Shown here: positions 19,100 to 28,512 of the stretch, in pieces
How positions within the stretch are numbered: the stretch's first letter is position 1
Layout: each line of letters opens with the position of its first letter
NCBI GenBank assembly: GCA_007859835.1
Contig: SJPJ01000001.1
Location: 4,755,078 to 4,819,077, forward strand
DNA: 64,000 bases
From: Novipirellula herctigrandis
GTDB lineage: Bacteria > Planctomycetota > Planctomycetia > Pirellulales > Pirellulaceae
Direction of reading: 5' to 3'
Program-made: the position numbers and the translations under genes
Notes under the pieces: model-generated
Databases searched by the model: none
What the model saw: the letters and a program-made list of their open reading frames with translations, nothing else
Told to the model about the DNA's origin: nothing

Positions 19100-20428
19100 C
19101 TACTTGCCAGAACCTTGTCGGGCCGAAACCAGCCAACCTTCAACAGGCCGCCCGATTTCGAACCGCTGGACCACTTTGCTAATCTTCATCCGTTCCAGAC
19201 CCGCGCCCTGAACTGCCGCTGCAACATACTCACGACTGTGTGTATAGCGTCCATGCGGACACAATTGGTACAAATCCGCTGAAGCTGTCGATTGCCGTGT
19301 TGAAGGTTTCAGTGTTGAAGGTTTCAGCGATTCAAGCGTGAAGATCATCACACCGCCCGGTTTCAAACACTGGCTCGCGGATCGCAGCACCTCGTCAAGT
19401 TCTCCAAAGTAGCAAAGCGTGTCGGCAGAGATCACAACATCAAACGAACATGGATGAGTCGACATGAATTGCGTGATTTCACATTCGTGTAGTTGATCGT
19501 AAAGCTGTCGTTTGAATGCTTGGTCCAACATCGCCTTTGACAGATCCACACCGACAAGTTTCGAGGCCAGCGGCCGCAAAAGCGGCCCACATAGTCCGGT
19601 GCCGCAACCACAATCAAGCACGTCAACTTTTCTATTGGGCAGCTCGATTTTTTCAAGAACATCAGCAATCAGTTGAGGGCTTTGGTAATCTAAGCGTGCC
19701 AGTTTCCGATCAAAATTTTCAGCGAATCGCTCGTCAAACGCTTCTCGTATGCATTGGTCGTCACAGCGCGGCGGTGGTGCTTCACCGGAAATCGACGCCA
19801 ACATGTGCTTGGCCGTCGCATTGCTCGGATCTTCACTGAGCCACTGCGTCCAAACCTCTTTCGCCTCATCGAATCGCTCTGCATCCAAAAACGCACGACC
19901 CAGATTTTCGTGTGCCGCAGAATGATTTGGATCCAATTCAATCGCCTGGCGATAGTGGCAAGCGGCTTCGTCAATACGCCCGGCCTCGCTGAGCATGTTG
20001 GCAAGATTGAAATTGGCGTCGGCGGAATCGGGGAATTGATCGACAGCCGCTCGGAAACACTCAATCGCTTCCTCTTTTCGACCTGCTTCCTCCAATGACA
20101 CTCCCAAGTTAATCCTCGACTCGAAAAAGTCACCGCGTCGGTCAATGGCAAGACGGAACGCCGCAATTGCTTTTTCCAAATCGCCTGTAAGCTTCTGCGC
20201 GACTGCAAGGTTGTAGGGATAGAGAGAGCTTGTCGGGTCGTTTTCCGTCGCATTGGAGAAACAGCGGATCGCGTCCGCCAATTCGCCGCCTTGCGCATGA
20301 CAGACACCGAGCAAGTGCCACGCCTGACCACTTTTCGGATCGATGCGTAGCCACTCGTCGCAATGAGCTCGCGCCGCGACTAAGTCGTTTGCCTTGAGAC
20401 TTTCGAGTGTTAGTTCGCGGATGTTCAT
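19100..20428 (-). CDS. TPR protein fused to a class I SAM methyltransferase
   Basis: The product has 442 residues. Residues 1-205 are about six TPR units (for example DPKSGQAWHLLGVCHAQGG, FPDSADANFNLANMLSEAG). From about residue 255 comes a Rossmann methyltransferase with motif I VDVLDCGCGTGLCGP, acidic motif LVGVDLSKAML, and DVVISADTLCYFGELDEVL then LKPGGVMIFTLE. The substrate is unknown. TPR-methyltransferase fusions of this kind modify small molecules or proteins, and nothing here decides which. It is 189 bases upstream of tssA in the same direction, so it may head the T6SS operon or be independent. Confidence 0.85.
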   Translation of the reverse strand: MNIRELTLESLKANDLVAARAHCDEWLRIDPKSGQAWHLLGVCHAQGGELADAIRCFSNATENDPTSSLYPYNLAVAQKLTGDLEKAIAAFRLAIDRRGDFFESRINLGVSLEEAGRKEEAIECFRAAVDQFPDSADANFNLANMLSEAGRIDEAACHYRQAIELDPNHSAAHENLGRAFLDAERFDEAKEVWTQWLSEDPSNATAKHMLASISGEAPPPRCDDQCIREAFDERFAENFDRKLARLDYQSPQLIADVLEKIELPNRKVDVLDCGCGTGLCGPLLRPLASKLVGVDLSKAMLDQAFKRQLYDQLHECEITQFMSTHPCSFDVVISADTLCYFGELDEVLRSASQCLKPGGVMIFTLESLKPSTLKPSTRQSTASADLYQLCPHGRYTHSREYVAAAVQGAGLERMKISKVVQRFEIGRPVEGWLVSARQGSGK

Positions 20429-20785
20429 CTATCAGCTTCCCCTCTTTGCTAGTTCGACCCAGTTTCGAAGATTCGACTCAGTTTCGAAGATTCGACTCAG
20501 TTTCGAAGATTCGGCTCAGCGGCACTCAACTTGAATTGTCGATCGAAACTCTTCGAAGTTCACCAAAATGTTTCGATTTTCTGATATTTGACACCGGACG
20601 CTTGGTCTCCATCAGGTTCATCCTTGCACTGACGACCGGACGATTCGTTACAATGAGCACGTTGGCGTCACTTCAATGAACTTCGGATCCGGAATCACCC
20701 TCGTTCGGCTTGTCCGTAATGGAAAAGCCAAAGTGTGTGTGGTTGGGTGATCATTCGGCTGCATCAAAAGGGACAGCATTCGTCG
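20429..20785. promoter_or_regulatory. Divergent intergenic region between the TPR/methyltransferase and kinase genes
   Basis: This 357-base stretch separates two divergent genes and must hold both promoters. Its main visible feature is the three-copy 19-bp tandem repeat near the methyltransferase start. No confident promoter boxes could be picked by eye. Confidence 0.4.
20461..20517. repeat. Three tandem 19-bp repeats in a divergent promoter region
   Basis: The unit agtttcgaagattcgactc occurs at 20461, 20480 and 20499. The last copy has one change (cggctc), and a degenerate partial copy (agttcgaccc) precedes them. The array lies 33 bases upstream of the methyltransferase ATG. The 19-bp spacing is close to two helical turns, as expected for repeated regulator sites, but it could equally be slippage. 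Confidence 0.85.
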
Positions 20786-23700
20786 ATGTCGATATCCGCC
20801 AGAGCCGGTGACGAAATCGTTCCCGGATTCACGCTCGTTCGATTGCTTGGATCGGGAATGGCCGGTGAAGTTTGGGTAGCGCGCGCCTCGGGCGGCGTGC
20901 AAGTCGCTATCAAAATCATTCAAGATCTTGAATTGCTCGGCAGCCAACGCGAACTCGGCGCCCTGCGGATCGTCCGTGAAGTCAAACATCCAAACCTTTG
21001 TCCACTCTTCGGCGTTTGGTTCTTTGACGTAGGGGGCAACCTTTTCAATGCCGCAGAAACGGAAGCCGCGTTCTATCACGATCCCAAATTGCGCGAGACG
21101 ATGGTTCTCGACTCGACCAACCAATCCGAAACCGAAGCAGACGACCAAAGTTTCGTTGCCACCCAACCGATGGGAACATCCGCCCCAATTCCGCATCCTT
21201 CACCCGAATCCGCTCGGTCGGACGAGCGACCCGACCATCCCATCCCCACACAAATGGTTGTCGCGATGGGATTGGGAGAAAAAACGCTCATCGATCGCTT
21301 GCACGAAGTCCAGTCATCGAAACAAAAAGCCAATCAGCTAGCCGGCATTGAAACCGACGAGTCAAAGCAAGATGGAATCGAGGTCCATGAACTGCTGCGT
21401 TATATCAATGCCGCCGCATCGGCCATCGACGAACTCAACAAGCGATACAGCATCTATCATTGCGACATCAAACCGCAAAACATCCTCGTCGTCGGCGGAC
21501 AAGCTCAGGTCTGCGATTTCGGGCTCGCCCGCCAAGTAGCAAAGAGTCGTCAAACACAAATGGCATTCGGCACACCCGCTTATGGGGCCCCGGAAATGCT
21601 GTTTGATCGCACCTACAGCAAGACGATTGATCAATATTCGTTGGCGATCACTTACTACGAATTGCGTACTGGAAAATTACCGTTTGATCGAGTCACCCAA
21701 TCGTCGCTATTAAAAGCCAAAGCATCCGGGAAACTGGATCTTGCACTTGTTGCTCCCGAAGAGCGAGACGTCATTTCGAAAGCAACCCGGTTAGATCCAA
21801 CCAAACGCTACGAGGACTGCCAAAGCTTTGTCGCAGCCCTTAAATCCGCGGTGGATCGTCCGCCGGCGGCTCCTCGACAATGGCGTGCCCCAGTGACCTT
21901 GGCTGCCTTACTAATCGCCGTCGGCTCGGCAATCGCAGCATGGTGGTTTCTCTTTGCAGACATGCAACCAACGCCCCAACCAGAAACGACCACGACGGAA
22001 ACCGCGAGCGTTGAGCCAGAGCCAGAGCCAGAAGTCGCTGAGTCCGATTCAGATTCTGCGTCAGAAGTCGCTGAGTCAGAGCCAAAGGAGGCACCGCAGA
22101 AAGAAGAAATCGTTGAAACGCGGCCAATTGAACCGGACACGATCATCGAATCGGAAGCAGAATCGGTGACAGAGCACAACATTGAACCGATGGAACCGGA
22201 AGCGACCGAAAGCGAATCAAGGGAAATGGCTGTCCCGTCGCCTGATTTGAATGCCATTTTACGATCAACAGCGGCTTCGATTGATTCGACAACTCAGCGT
22301 ATCGTGAGTCAATTCAGGTTGCTTCAAAACGCGGATCCTGAGGCGATAAACGGTTTAGATCCAAAAATCCTCGAAGCGTTAGTGGCAGAGGCCTGCGGCG
22401 TGATGCAAGCTCAATTTCACGCTGTGACCAATCAGTCAGAGAGCGATCGTGAATTGATCGACCATGCAAATGAAATGGTCACGCTATTGATTGCGCTTTT
22501 ACCAAAGGCGCCCCTAACCAACACGCAGCCACTATTGGCCCAACTAGCGCTAGCCCAGCTGCAGCGTGAGATGGCGGTCTCCGATTCGGTGAGTCCTGAC
22601 ATGATCGCGGCGCGAGTCGCCCAAGTTCGTCGCCACTTTGATGCGAATGGCCACTATGCGTATCCAGAAGCAAATGCGGAAGCCGCCTTGGCAATCGCCT
22701 ACAGTTGGCCCGCGCAGTGGAATAACGCTGCCTGGGATTTCCAGCTCGCCGAGTCCGATTTGCAGCGAAGCGAGAGCTTAAACCCAAAAGATTCCGCGAA
22801 CCAAAACGCAGTGATTTCATTGCATGGGCGGTATCTGATCGCATTGCTGTTGCAACGGTCTCGATTGCCGCTCGACAAACCTCTCGCCGACGCGACCGAG
22901 CGAGCCGCTACTTCCGTAATCAGTGATTCAAAGTGGTCCACGATCGCATCAATGGCACTGTGGTTGCTCCATCCGATAGAAGAAAAAGACGAGACATCTC
23001 TTCCCGCGAACAAGCGTCCGTCGTTGCCAAAAGATCCACCATCAACACTGCCGGTTGCACTCGAGCCACAATACCGATTGGCTGCCGGATGGGCGGATTG
23101 GCATCAAGGTGAATCGCGATCTGCATTTGATGCTTGGCAGAAAGCAGCCATGGATGCTGACTTGACAACCAAGACCGCTGATCAAGATCGACATCGCGCG
23201 GCACAATATCTATTAAACTGGCTCATCAAATCATCAGACACGAGTGACAACCAGATAGACTCCATCCGTTACTCTCGTCTTCATCGAAGTGCCATCATGG
23301 TATTGGATGCGGTAGAGAAACTTGGTGCCGGTGCGGATGCATTACAACTGCCGCTTGCATCGGAACGACTATTGTGCTGCGTAGCGGCAGCGGATTTTGA
23401 TACCGCGAAAGTATTGCTAACACAGTACCGAAGGTTGGCCAACGAACGACTGGAAACCGACCTGACGCCCCAACTTGGACGGGCCGTTTTCGACATTGCT
23501 TCGAATCACGTTGACTCGAATCGCGATTCACCGGACGCCGAATGGACGTATCTGTTGTGCGCGGGGTGTATCGCACAAACAACCGACGACCTGTTTCAAG
23601 AACACGAAGCATCAAAGCGGTCCAGGGAAGCGTTGTTTGTTCGCTGCTATCGACCGGTGATGCAAGAGCAAAAGCCACGAATGCGATCTTCCGCTCTCGA

Positions 23701-24952
23701 AACCCCGAGAATCCCCAATCACGTTGACGAGCGTATCTTTGCTAAGTTCTGTGACAATTTCGTCAAACTGGCTGCCCAGCCCGATGGGCGCAGAATTTAC
23801 CAAGACATACTTCAATGGCTTGACGATGTCGAAGTGGCTGGGGCAATCGCAGGCAATGCGTCGAGCGATTTTCCGCATCGTGCGGACCTTCTTTGCACGG
23901 CAAGCGAAGCTTTCATGCAGTCACGTTACGAACAGCAAGACGATATAGCGGCGAAAGAAATCATCCGCATTTTGCAACAATACCACCGCGAGGCGGTCAC
24001 AATTGGCAACACACCTCGCGCCGACTTTTTATTGGCACGAATTGCCGATCAAAAAGGGTTCGCCGAAGCGGATAGCCACCGCAGCACAACATACTATCAA
24101 GACGCGATTCGACTTTACGATCAACTGATTGATTCGACAAAAGATATTGACGACGGCTTCCGTGGAGTTGTCCTGCGTTGCCGGGCAAGCATTCAGCAAC
24201 GTCGTGCGACTCAGTTGAACGCCCCACAGAGCGAACGGGTACATCTCAAAGCACTCGAAGATGCTCGCGACGCGATCGGACTTCACCCGTACTGGCACGC
24301 CGATAACGACGACCGACTCGAAACCTTGGCGGATGTCTGTTGGGGAATTGTAAGTGCCTCGACATCGGTGACAAAAGACGAAAAGAACAGCTTATTGAAC
24401 GAAGCAATTGGTGCGATCGATCAAGCGATCCTAATGCGACGACGCGACTCATTGGAATTCACGCAATTGGCGTTAAAGAAACTCAACGGATTGTGGATCG
24501 ACATGTTGGTAAACGGGAAATCCGTTAGAACGGAGCAAACCAAGAACTCAGCATTGCAGTGGATGAACGAAATCAGCGATCAGGCGGTGGCCACCGAAAA
24601 AGGTCGGTTAGCAACGCTGACGATCCGCGCCGACTCTGCGAGGTTGCGATCGCAGTGGCACAGTCGCGCGGCGCGAGTCTACGACATTATTGGAGACAAA
24701 AAGACCGCCCGACAACATAGCGACCAAGGTTATGCAATTGCGACAAAATCGCTTGATGCGGAAGATCCATTAAGACACATCATTTCACTTGAATATGTGA
24801 TTCTAAAAAGTGAAGCGTTAGGAAGCGGCAGTCGTCAATTCAACCGAGAACTTGTCCAACAACTAAAGAGTGCCCTCAACCAAATCCAAAACCCGCGTCC
24901 CGACATTCGCGCAAAGAAAGACTTTTTCTTGAAGGAATTGGCAAAGTACTGA
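20786..24952 (+). CDS. Membrane Ser/Thr protein kinase with large extracytoplasmic region
   Basis: The product is 1388 residues from ATG MSISARAGDE, with AAGGGA 12 bases upstream. A GTG 17 codons earlier is the alternative. The Hanks-type kinase domain has G-loop LLGSGMAGEVWVA, the VAIK lysine at 43, catalytic CDIKPQN with Asp227, DFG Asp244, and GAPEM, so it should be active. A ~90-residue acidic, Ser/Thr-rich insert lies after HPNLCPLFGVWF. A single membrane helix spans about residues 369-391, followed by a Glu/Ser-rich stalk and about 950 helical, TPR-like residues outside the membrane. Kinases of the PpkA type control T6SS firing in other bacteria. Here the position between the two tss operons and the FHA protein at 48-49 kb support a similar role (inference). 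Confidence 0.87.
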   Translation: MSISARAGDEIVPGFTLVRLLGSGMAGEVWVARASGGVQVAIKIIQDLELLGSQRELGALRIVREVKHPNLCPLFGVWFFDVGGNLFNAAETEAAFYHDPKLRETMVLDSTNQSETEADDQSFVATQPMGTSAPIPHPSPESARSDERPDHPIPTQMVVAMGLGEKTLIDRLHEVQSSKQKANQLAGIETDESKQDGIEVHELLRYINAAASAIDELNKRYSIYHCDIKPQNILVVGGQAQVCDFGLARQVAKSRQTQMAFGTPAYGAPEMLFDRTYSKTIDQYSLAITYYELRTGKLPFDRVTQSSLLKAKASGKLDLALVAPEERDVISKATRLDPTKRYEDCQSFVAALKSAVDRPPAAPRQWRAPVTLAALLIAVGSAIAAWWFLFADMQPTPQPETTTTETASVEPEPEPEVAESDSDSASEVAESEPKEAPQKEEIVETRPIEPDTIIESEAESVTEHNIEPMEPEATESESREMAVPSPDLNAILRSTAASIDSTTQRIVSQFRLLQNADPEAINGLDPKILEALVAEACGVMQAQFHAVTNQSESDRELIDHANEMVTLLIALLPKAPLTNTQPLLAQLALAQLQREMAVSDSVSPDMIAARVAQVRRHFDANGHYAYPEANAEAALAIAYSWPAQWNNAAWDFQLAESDLQRSESLNPKDSANQNAVISLHGRYLIALLLQRSRLPLDKPLADATERAATSVISDSKWSTIASMALWLLHPIEEKDETSLPANKRPSLPKDPPSTLPVALEPQYRLAAGWADWHQGESRSAFDAWQKAAMDADLTTKTADQDRHRAAQYLLNWLIKSSDTSDNQIDSIRYSRLHRSAIMVLDAVEKLGAGADALQLPLASERLLCCVAAADFDTAKVLLTQYRRLANERLETDLTPQLGRAVFDIASNHVDSNRDSPDAEWTYLLCAGCIAQTTDDLFQEHEASKRSREALFVRCYRPVMQEQKPRMRSSALETPRIPNHVDERIFAKFCDNFVKLAAQPDGRRIYQDILQWLDDVEVAGAIAGNASSDFPHRADLLCTASEAFMQSRYEQQDDIAAKEIIRILQQYHREAVTIGNTPRADFLLARIADQKGFAEADSHRSTTYYQDAIRLYDQLIDSTKDIDDGFRGVVLRCRASIQQRRATQLNAPQSERVHLKALEDARDAIGLHPYWHADNDDRLETLADVCWGIVSASTSVTKDEKNSLLNEAIGAIDQAILMRRRDSLEFTQLALKKLNGLWIDMLVNGKSVRTEQTKNSALQWMNEISDQAVATEKGRLATLTIRADSARLRSQWHSRAARVYDIIGDKKTARQHSDQGYAIATKSLDAEDPLRHIISLEYVILKSEALGSGSRQFNRELVQQLKSALNQIQNPRPDIRAKKDFFLKELAKY

Positions 24953-24988
24953 GCGAACTTGAAGCGTGGCGTTTCCGCAGATTGTCAA

Positions 24989-25729
24989 CTAATCCTGCCG
25001 AATGCCCTTGGCTAATTGGTCAAGACTCTTGGCATGCAATCGGCTCGCCCAACTTTTACTAATTCCGGCCCGCTGAGCGGCTTCGGTTAGCGTATAGCCA
25101 TCGAAATAGATACTTCGTATGAGACGTGCTGCATCGGGCGGAAGCTGAGCAACAACCTTCTGCAAACGCTGCTGCATTTCCAAACTAGCAAGCGCTGCAC
25201 TTGGAGATTGCTCGCTTGAAACGGCATTCCGTAAAGACGCATCATTGGATTCCTCATCGCGACCGCTCGCCAGATAGACGACCGCCAAACGCTCGGTCAC
25301 TCGGCCAAGCCATGCGACGTCCTCTTTCAACGTCGGTTGATCACTCGCTTCGCACTGCTCTCGCTCTAAAACATCATCGGCCATTTGCTGGAATCGCATC
25401 CGCCGCAATCTGGCTCGGCTTGTCCAAGTCATCTTGGACACACCGTCGTAGATCTGTCCTCGAATGCGGTAATAGGCATACGTTGTAAACCGAGTCCCGG
25501 CTGTACGGTCGAACTTCTGGGCTGCCTCGACAAGCCCTAGTTGGCCGTATGCAATTAGATCATCCAAATCAATTGGGACCGGCAAACTGTGAAAAACGCT
25601 TAATGCGATTGAACGGACAAGCCCTTGGCCTTGTTCGATTAGACCGGCCACATCGACCGGTTCCGTGCTCTGCGGTTTGCTTTCGCAAACTTCTTCGAGG
25701 GATTCAATCTTAGCGCTGGGACGTGTCAT
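24989..25729 (-). CDS. Sigma-70 family alternative sigma factor (FliA/sigma-28-like)
   Basis: The product is 246 residues from an ATG that has GGAGA eight bases upstream and overlaps the preceding stop (ATGA). An ATG 8 codons earlier lies inside the upstream gene. Region 2 is clear: DLIAYGQLGLVEAAQKFD, FTTYAYYRIRGQIYDGV (residues 52-98). Region 4 has LPPDAARLIRSIYFDGYTL then EAAQRAGISKSWASRLH (residues ~190-232). The arrangement resembles FliA/WhiG/SigF-type group 3 factors, not ECF factors. It is the last gene of the tssK-L-M operon, so it probably drives genes of this cluster (inference). Confidence 0.88.
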   Translation of the reverse strand: MTRPSAKIESLEEVCESKPQSTEPVDVAGLIEQGQGLVRSIALSVFHSLPVPIDLDDLIAYGQLGLVEAAQKFDRTAGTRFTTYAYYRIRGQIYDGVSKMTWTSRARLRRMRFQQMADDVLEREQCEASDQPTLKEDVAWLGRVTERLAVVYLASGRDEESNDASLRNAVSSEQSPSAALASLEMQQRLQKVVAQLPPDAARLIRSIYFDGYTLTEAAQRAGISKSWASRLHAKSLDQLAKGIRQD

Positions 25730-26088
25730 TGGTCTGTCTCCAGCGATTGCCATAATCGATCAATCCGTCGGCGACTTTCAGGGTCGTTCCATAGTGCCGC
25801 CGCGACGTTTTGACGTAGCGGAATGGGAATACGACCTGAATCGGCTCCCATCCGATATTGCAGAACTTGCTCAACAAGCAACTCGCACAACTCCGGCCCG
25901 AACGCGATGTTAGAGAGCGTCGTTCGCCACTGGCAAAGCCATTGCAACAAGGTGTCGGGATCTTCATGACGCCGAGAAAGCGTCTCACCGAGAACTTGAG
26001 CCAGCAATTGGTCGCGTGTCGCAGCCATGTTCTCGGATTGCAGGTCCGATTGCACGAAACGATTCGGTTCGTTTTGTGATGCTGTCAT
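25726..26088 (-). CDS. Small helical protein coupled to the sigma factor
   Basis: This 120-residue soluble protein is predicted mostly helical, with no cysteine cluster, signal peptide or membrane segment. One readable piece is LCQWRTTLSNIAFGPELCELLVEQVLQY. It sits 8 bases after tssM and overlaps the sigma-factor start by ATGA, so the two are made together. I do not recognise the family. The tight coupling allows that it is an anti-sigma or co-regulator, or an unrecognised T6SS accessory part, but the sequence does not decide. Confidence 0.75.
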   Translation of the reverse strand: MTASQNEPNRFVQSDLQSENMAATRDQLLAQVLGETLSRRHEDPDTLLQWLCQWRTTLSNIAFGPELCELLVEQVLQYRMGADSGRIPIPLRQNVAAALWNDPESRRRIDRLWQSLETDQ

Positions 26089-26096
26089 AGTCGGAA

Positions 26097-27803
26097 TTAC
26101 GTCTTAAACTTCCAGTAGTAAATTAGGATTGCGGCAATGGTTGCGACAAGGACACCGTTAATGATCAGTAAGAGTTGGACGGCCGCCTGCATCCGATTTT
26201 CTTCTCGAATGGCTTCGCTGCCCCATTCCAATTCCTCTTCTTCCTCGCGAGATTTCCGAAACACGCTGGCGAGGAATGCTTGTCGGTCGGGCGTTTGACC
26301 GCTGGCAACAAAGTAACAACCGCTGAACAGCAACGGCTCGCGACTGGAGAGCGAATTGGCTGTCAAATCGAGGGCGTACGAAGATTGAATTAGATGGGCT
26401 AATCGAGGCAAGAAGTTTGAACGGATTCGGCAGAGCAAGCCGTACAGATGACGATTGCCTCGTTTGCTTAGCCCGTCTTCTTCGCGGAACAACAAGTAGG
26501 ACCAATCTTCGAACGCACCGCAGGCATGCTTCACGACCGCATCGAGTTGGTCCGGCTTCGCTGGATTCCAAAGTCCGAAACCTTTTCCGAAACGCTGAGT
26601 TGCGGCGCGGCTGTTCCCAACACGGCGCACCAGTTCTCGGAACCCCGACTCCTCTTCCATGCCGTCAACAATGTGGGTCACACTACAACGAACTCGCGTC
26701 GCGCCACGCACCGTGGCTAAATCCGCTTTGATCGCGGTCTGCAATTGCGTGACGGCATCGCTAGTTCCGTCGGCAAGCAGTTTGAACGGCGTTGCAACCA
26801 AAACTCCATTGATCGCACACAATGGATCTCGCACACGGCGGATACATCGGCACAGGTAGGACAATCGAGCGGTCGCTTCGCTTGACTGCGAAATGGCCAA
26901 CCGCGGTGTGGCAGCGGGCGCCACCGGAACCGAGTGCCCTTCGGCTCCCGACATGCCAACCATCATCGTGCCGCGAACCATGTCGTTCGGATCGCCACCA
27001 CCGCCGGCCATCGGAGCGGGGGAACCTGAGGAATCGGCGGGTCCGCCAAAGGGAACGACCGGATTAGCGGGCTCGTTGCCGCCGAGTTGCGGTTCGTTGT
27101 AGGATTCCGGCGGTGCCGAACCGACTTGTAGCGTCCGAGTAGGATCAAACGCAGGCGTGGCTTTTCCCGGAGATGCTGGTACCGGGCCTGAGCTGACACC
27201 GGCTCCCGCAACGGCCCCCACACCGGCACTTAGCAAATGCCCTAAACAACAACACTCCGTGCAAACGACATAGATGCTTTGCTCGTTTGCAAACACATGC
27301 AATGGTCCGGGTCCACTTGGGACGTGAACGGAAAACTTCAAATTGGAAGCCGCCATGAACGCGTTGGCAGCGTCGTTGTCGCCCGGGCCAAGCACCAAAA
27401 AGATAGGCGTTTCGGAAGGATCAATGGACTGCGTCCCCATCGCTTTGACCGCTTCACTCCAAACACGGTCGATTTCCGGATAAGGAGACGGTTCACCCTG
27501 CAACCATAGCTTTAGCGCGTACCAAACGATGCAGGGAATAAACAGCACCAGCATCAAGATGGGAAAGACATCCGTCCGGAAAAAGACCCAGTACTGCTCG
27601 ATTCCCTCCAATCGCCAAATCAATATCCAACGCACGATCGCGATCGTCAACAAACAGATAAACAACAGCAATGCGACGCGAACCGGCAGCGGTAGCCCCA
27701 ACATACGCTTCGGTGAACTGATCACGTTGCTGGGGATGCGAGCCAGCATCCGGAACGGATACAGGATCAAATCGATAAAACTACGAAGGCCACTCAAGTT
27801 CAT
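26097..27803 (-). CDS. tssM: Short TssM/IcmF-like protein lacking the periplasmic domain
   Basis: The product has 568 residues, against about 1100-1200 for usual TssM. Two N-terminal membrane helices (about 42-64 and 77-99) are followed by a cytoplasmic domain with TssM-like text: CAINGVLVATPFKLL, RCSVTHIVDGMEEESGFRELV, FGKGFGLWNP and REPLLFSGCYFVASGQTPDRQAFL. The P-loop position reads VLGPGDNDAANAFM and lacks the GxxxxGK[ST] motif. An inserted Pro/Gly/Ala-rich loop covers about residues 195-285. The protein ends ten residues after the third membrane helix (about 540-562), exactly where the periplasmic half of TssM would begin. It probably pairs with TssL in the inner membrane. The missing periplasmic part must be absent or supplied by another protein. 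Confidence 0.8.
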   Translation of the reverse strand: MNLSGLRSFIDLILYPFRMLARIPSNVISSPKRMLGLPLPVRVALLLFICLLTIAIVRWILIWRLEGIEQYWVFFRTDVFPILMLVLFIPCIVWYALKLWLQGEPSPYPEIDRVWSEAVKAMGTQSIDPSETPIFLVLGPGDNDAANAFMAASNLKFSVHVPSGPGPLHVFANEQSIYVVCTECCCLGHLLSAGVGAVAGAGVSSGPVPASPGKATPAFDPTRTLQVGSAPPESYNEPQLGGNEPANPVVPFGGPADSSGSPAPMAGGGGDPNDMVRGTMMVGMSGAEGHSVPVAPAATPRLAISQSSEATARLSYLCRCIRRVRDPLCAINGVLVATPFKLLADGTSDAVTQLQTAIKADLATVRGATRVRCSVTHIVDGMEEESGFRELVRRVGNSRAATQRFGKGFGLWNPAKPDQLDAVVKHACGAFEDWSYLLFREEDGLSKRGNRHLYGLLCRIRSNFLPRLAHLIQSSYALDLTANSLSSREPLLFSGCYFVASGQTPDRQAFLASVFRKSREEEEELEWGSEAIREENRMQAAVQLLLIINGVLVATIAAILIYYWKFKT

Positions 27804-27831
27804 GCGATCATCTCAATTATCAGAACGTGTC

Positions 27832-28482
27832 TTATAAGGGCGATTCGGGGCCGAAAAACTTGTACGCCAAAGCAGCGACCACCGCAGCTAACAGAACGCA
27901 AAACAATCCCGACCCAATCACCAAATACTTACCTTCAAGCGGTGGCGCCCCCGCACCAGGACGGCCCAGTTCAAGAAGTTGCGGACGTCCTTGCCCCAGT
28001 TGGATCGACATCGAAATCCGCCGTGCCCATTCGTCAAGCGATCGCGGCAAACCAAATTCTTCTGCATGCTCGATCGCACTAGGGTCGCCGTACAGACCGC
28101 GAAAACCAAGAACGACACAAACGTAGAACACCTCTAACGCATCTTTCTTCGGAAACTCACTCGCCTTCTTGGCCTGCAAATAGAATGCGGTGAACGCATC
28201 GCCCGATCGGAATAGCTGGAATTCCAACCGGTTCTCTTCCCACCACGTCCGTCCTTCCCAAGGAGCTTCGATCAACAAATCATCCACCCACGCGACCAGG
28301 GCATACTTTGCCAATTCCCAATCCGGCCGTGAGCCAAGTCGATTTTCGGCGTTATCGATAAGGCCGCGAACGCGAACGCTAATATCTTCGGGAAGCGGCG
28401 TACGACCAGCCTCGATTTCATCCATGACAGACAAAACGTAGGTAAAAATAGGATCAACAGCGGCGGAAAACTCGGGTGACAT
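27832..28482 (-). CDS. tssL: T6SS inner-membrane protein TssL (DotU/IcmH)
   Basis: The 216-residue product is typical of short TssL. The DotU domain covers residues 1-160, with YALVAWVDDLLIEAPWEG, WWEENRLEFQLFRSGDAF, FYLQAKKA and ALEVFYVCVVLGFRGLYG. One C-terminal membrane helix (about 185-207) anchors it, leaving only a few residues outside (FFGPESPL). There is no OmpA-like peptidoglycan-binding extension. TssL and TssM recruit the baseplate to the membrane. It is 28 bases upstream of tssM and 30 bases after tssK. Confidence 0.93.
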   Translation of the reverse strand: MSPEFSAAVDPIFTYVLSVMDEIEAGRTPLPEDISVRVRGLIDNAENRLGSRPDWELAKYALVAWVDDLLIEAPWEGRTWWEENRLEFQLFRSGDAFTAFYLQAKKASEFPKKDALEVFYVCVVLGFRGLYGDPSAIEHAEEFGLPRSLDEWARRISMSIQLGQGRPQLLELGRPGAGAPPLEGKYLVIGSGLFCVLLAAVVAALAYKFFGPESPL

Positions 28483-28512
28483 AAAATTGGTGACTTCTTT
28501 TCGAAGGGATCA

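Noticed and set aside
20461-20517. CRISPR array
   Set aside because: The repeats are directly adjacent, without spacers, and there are no cas genes.
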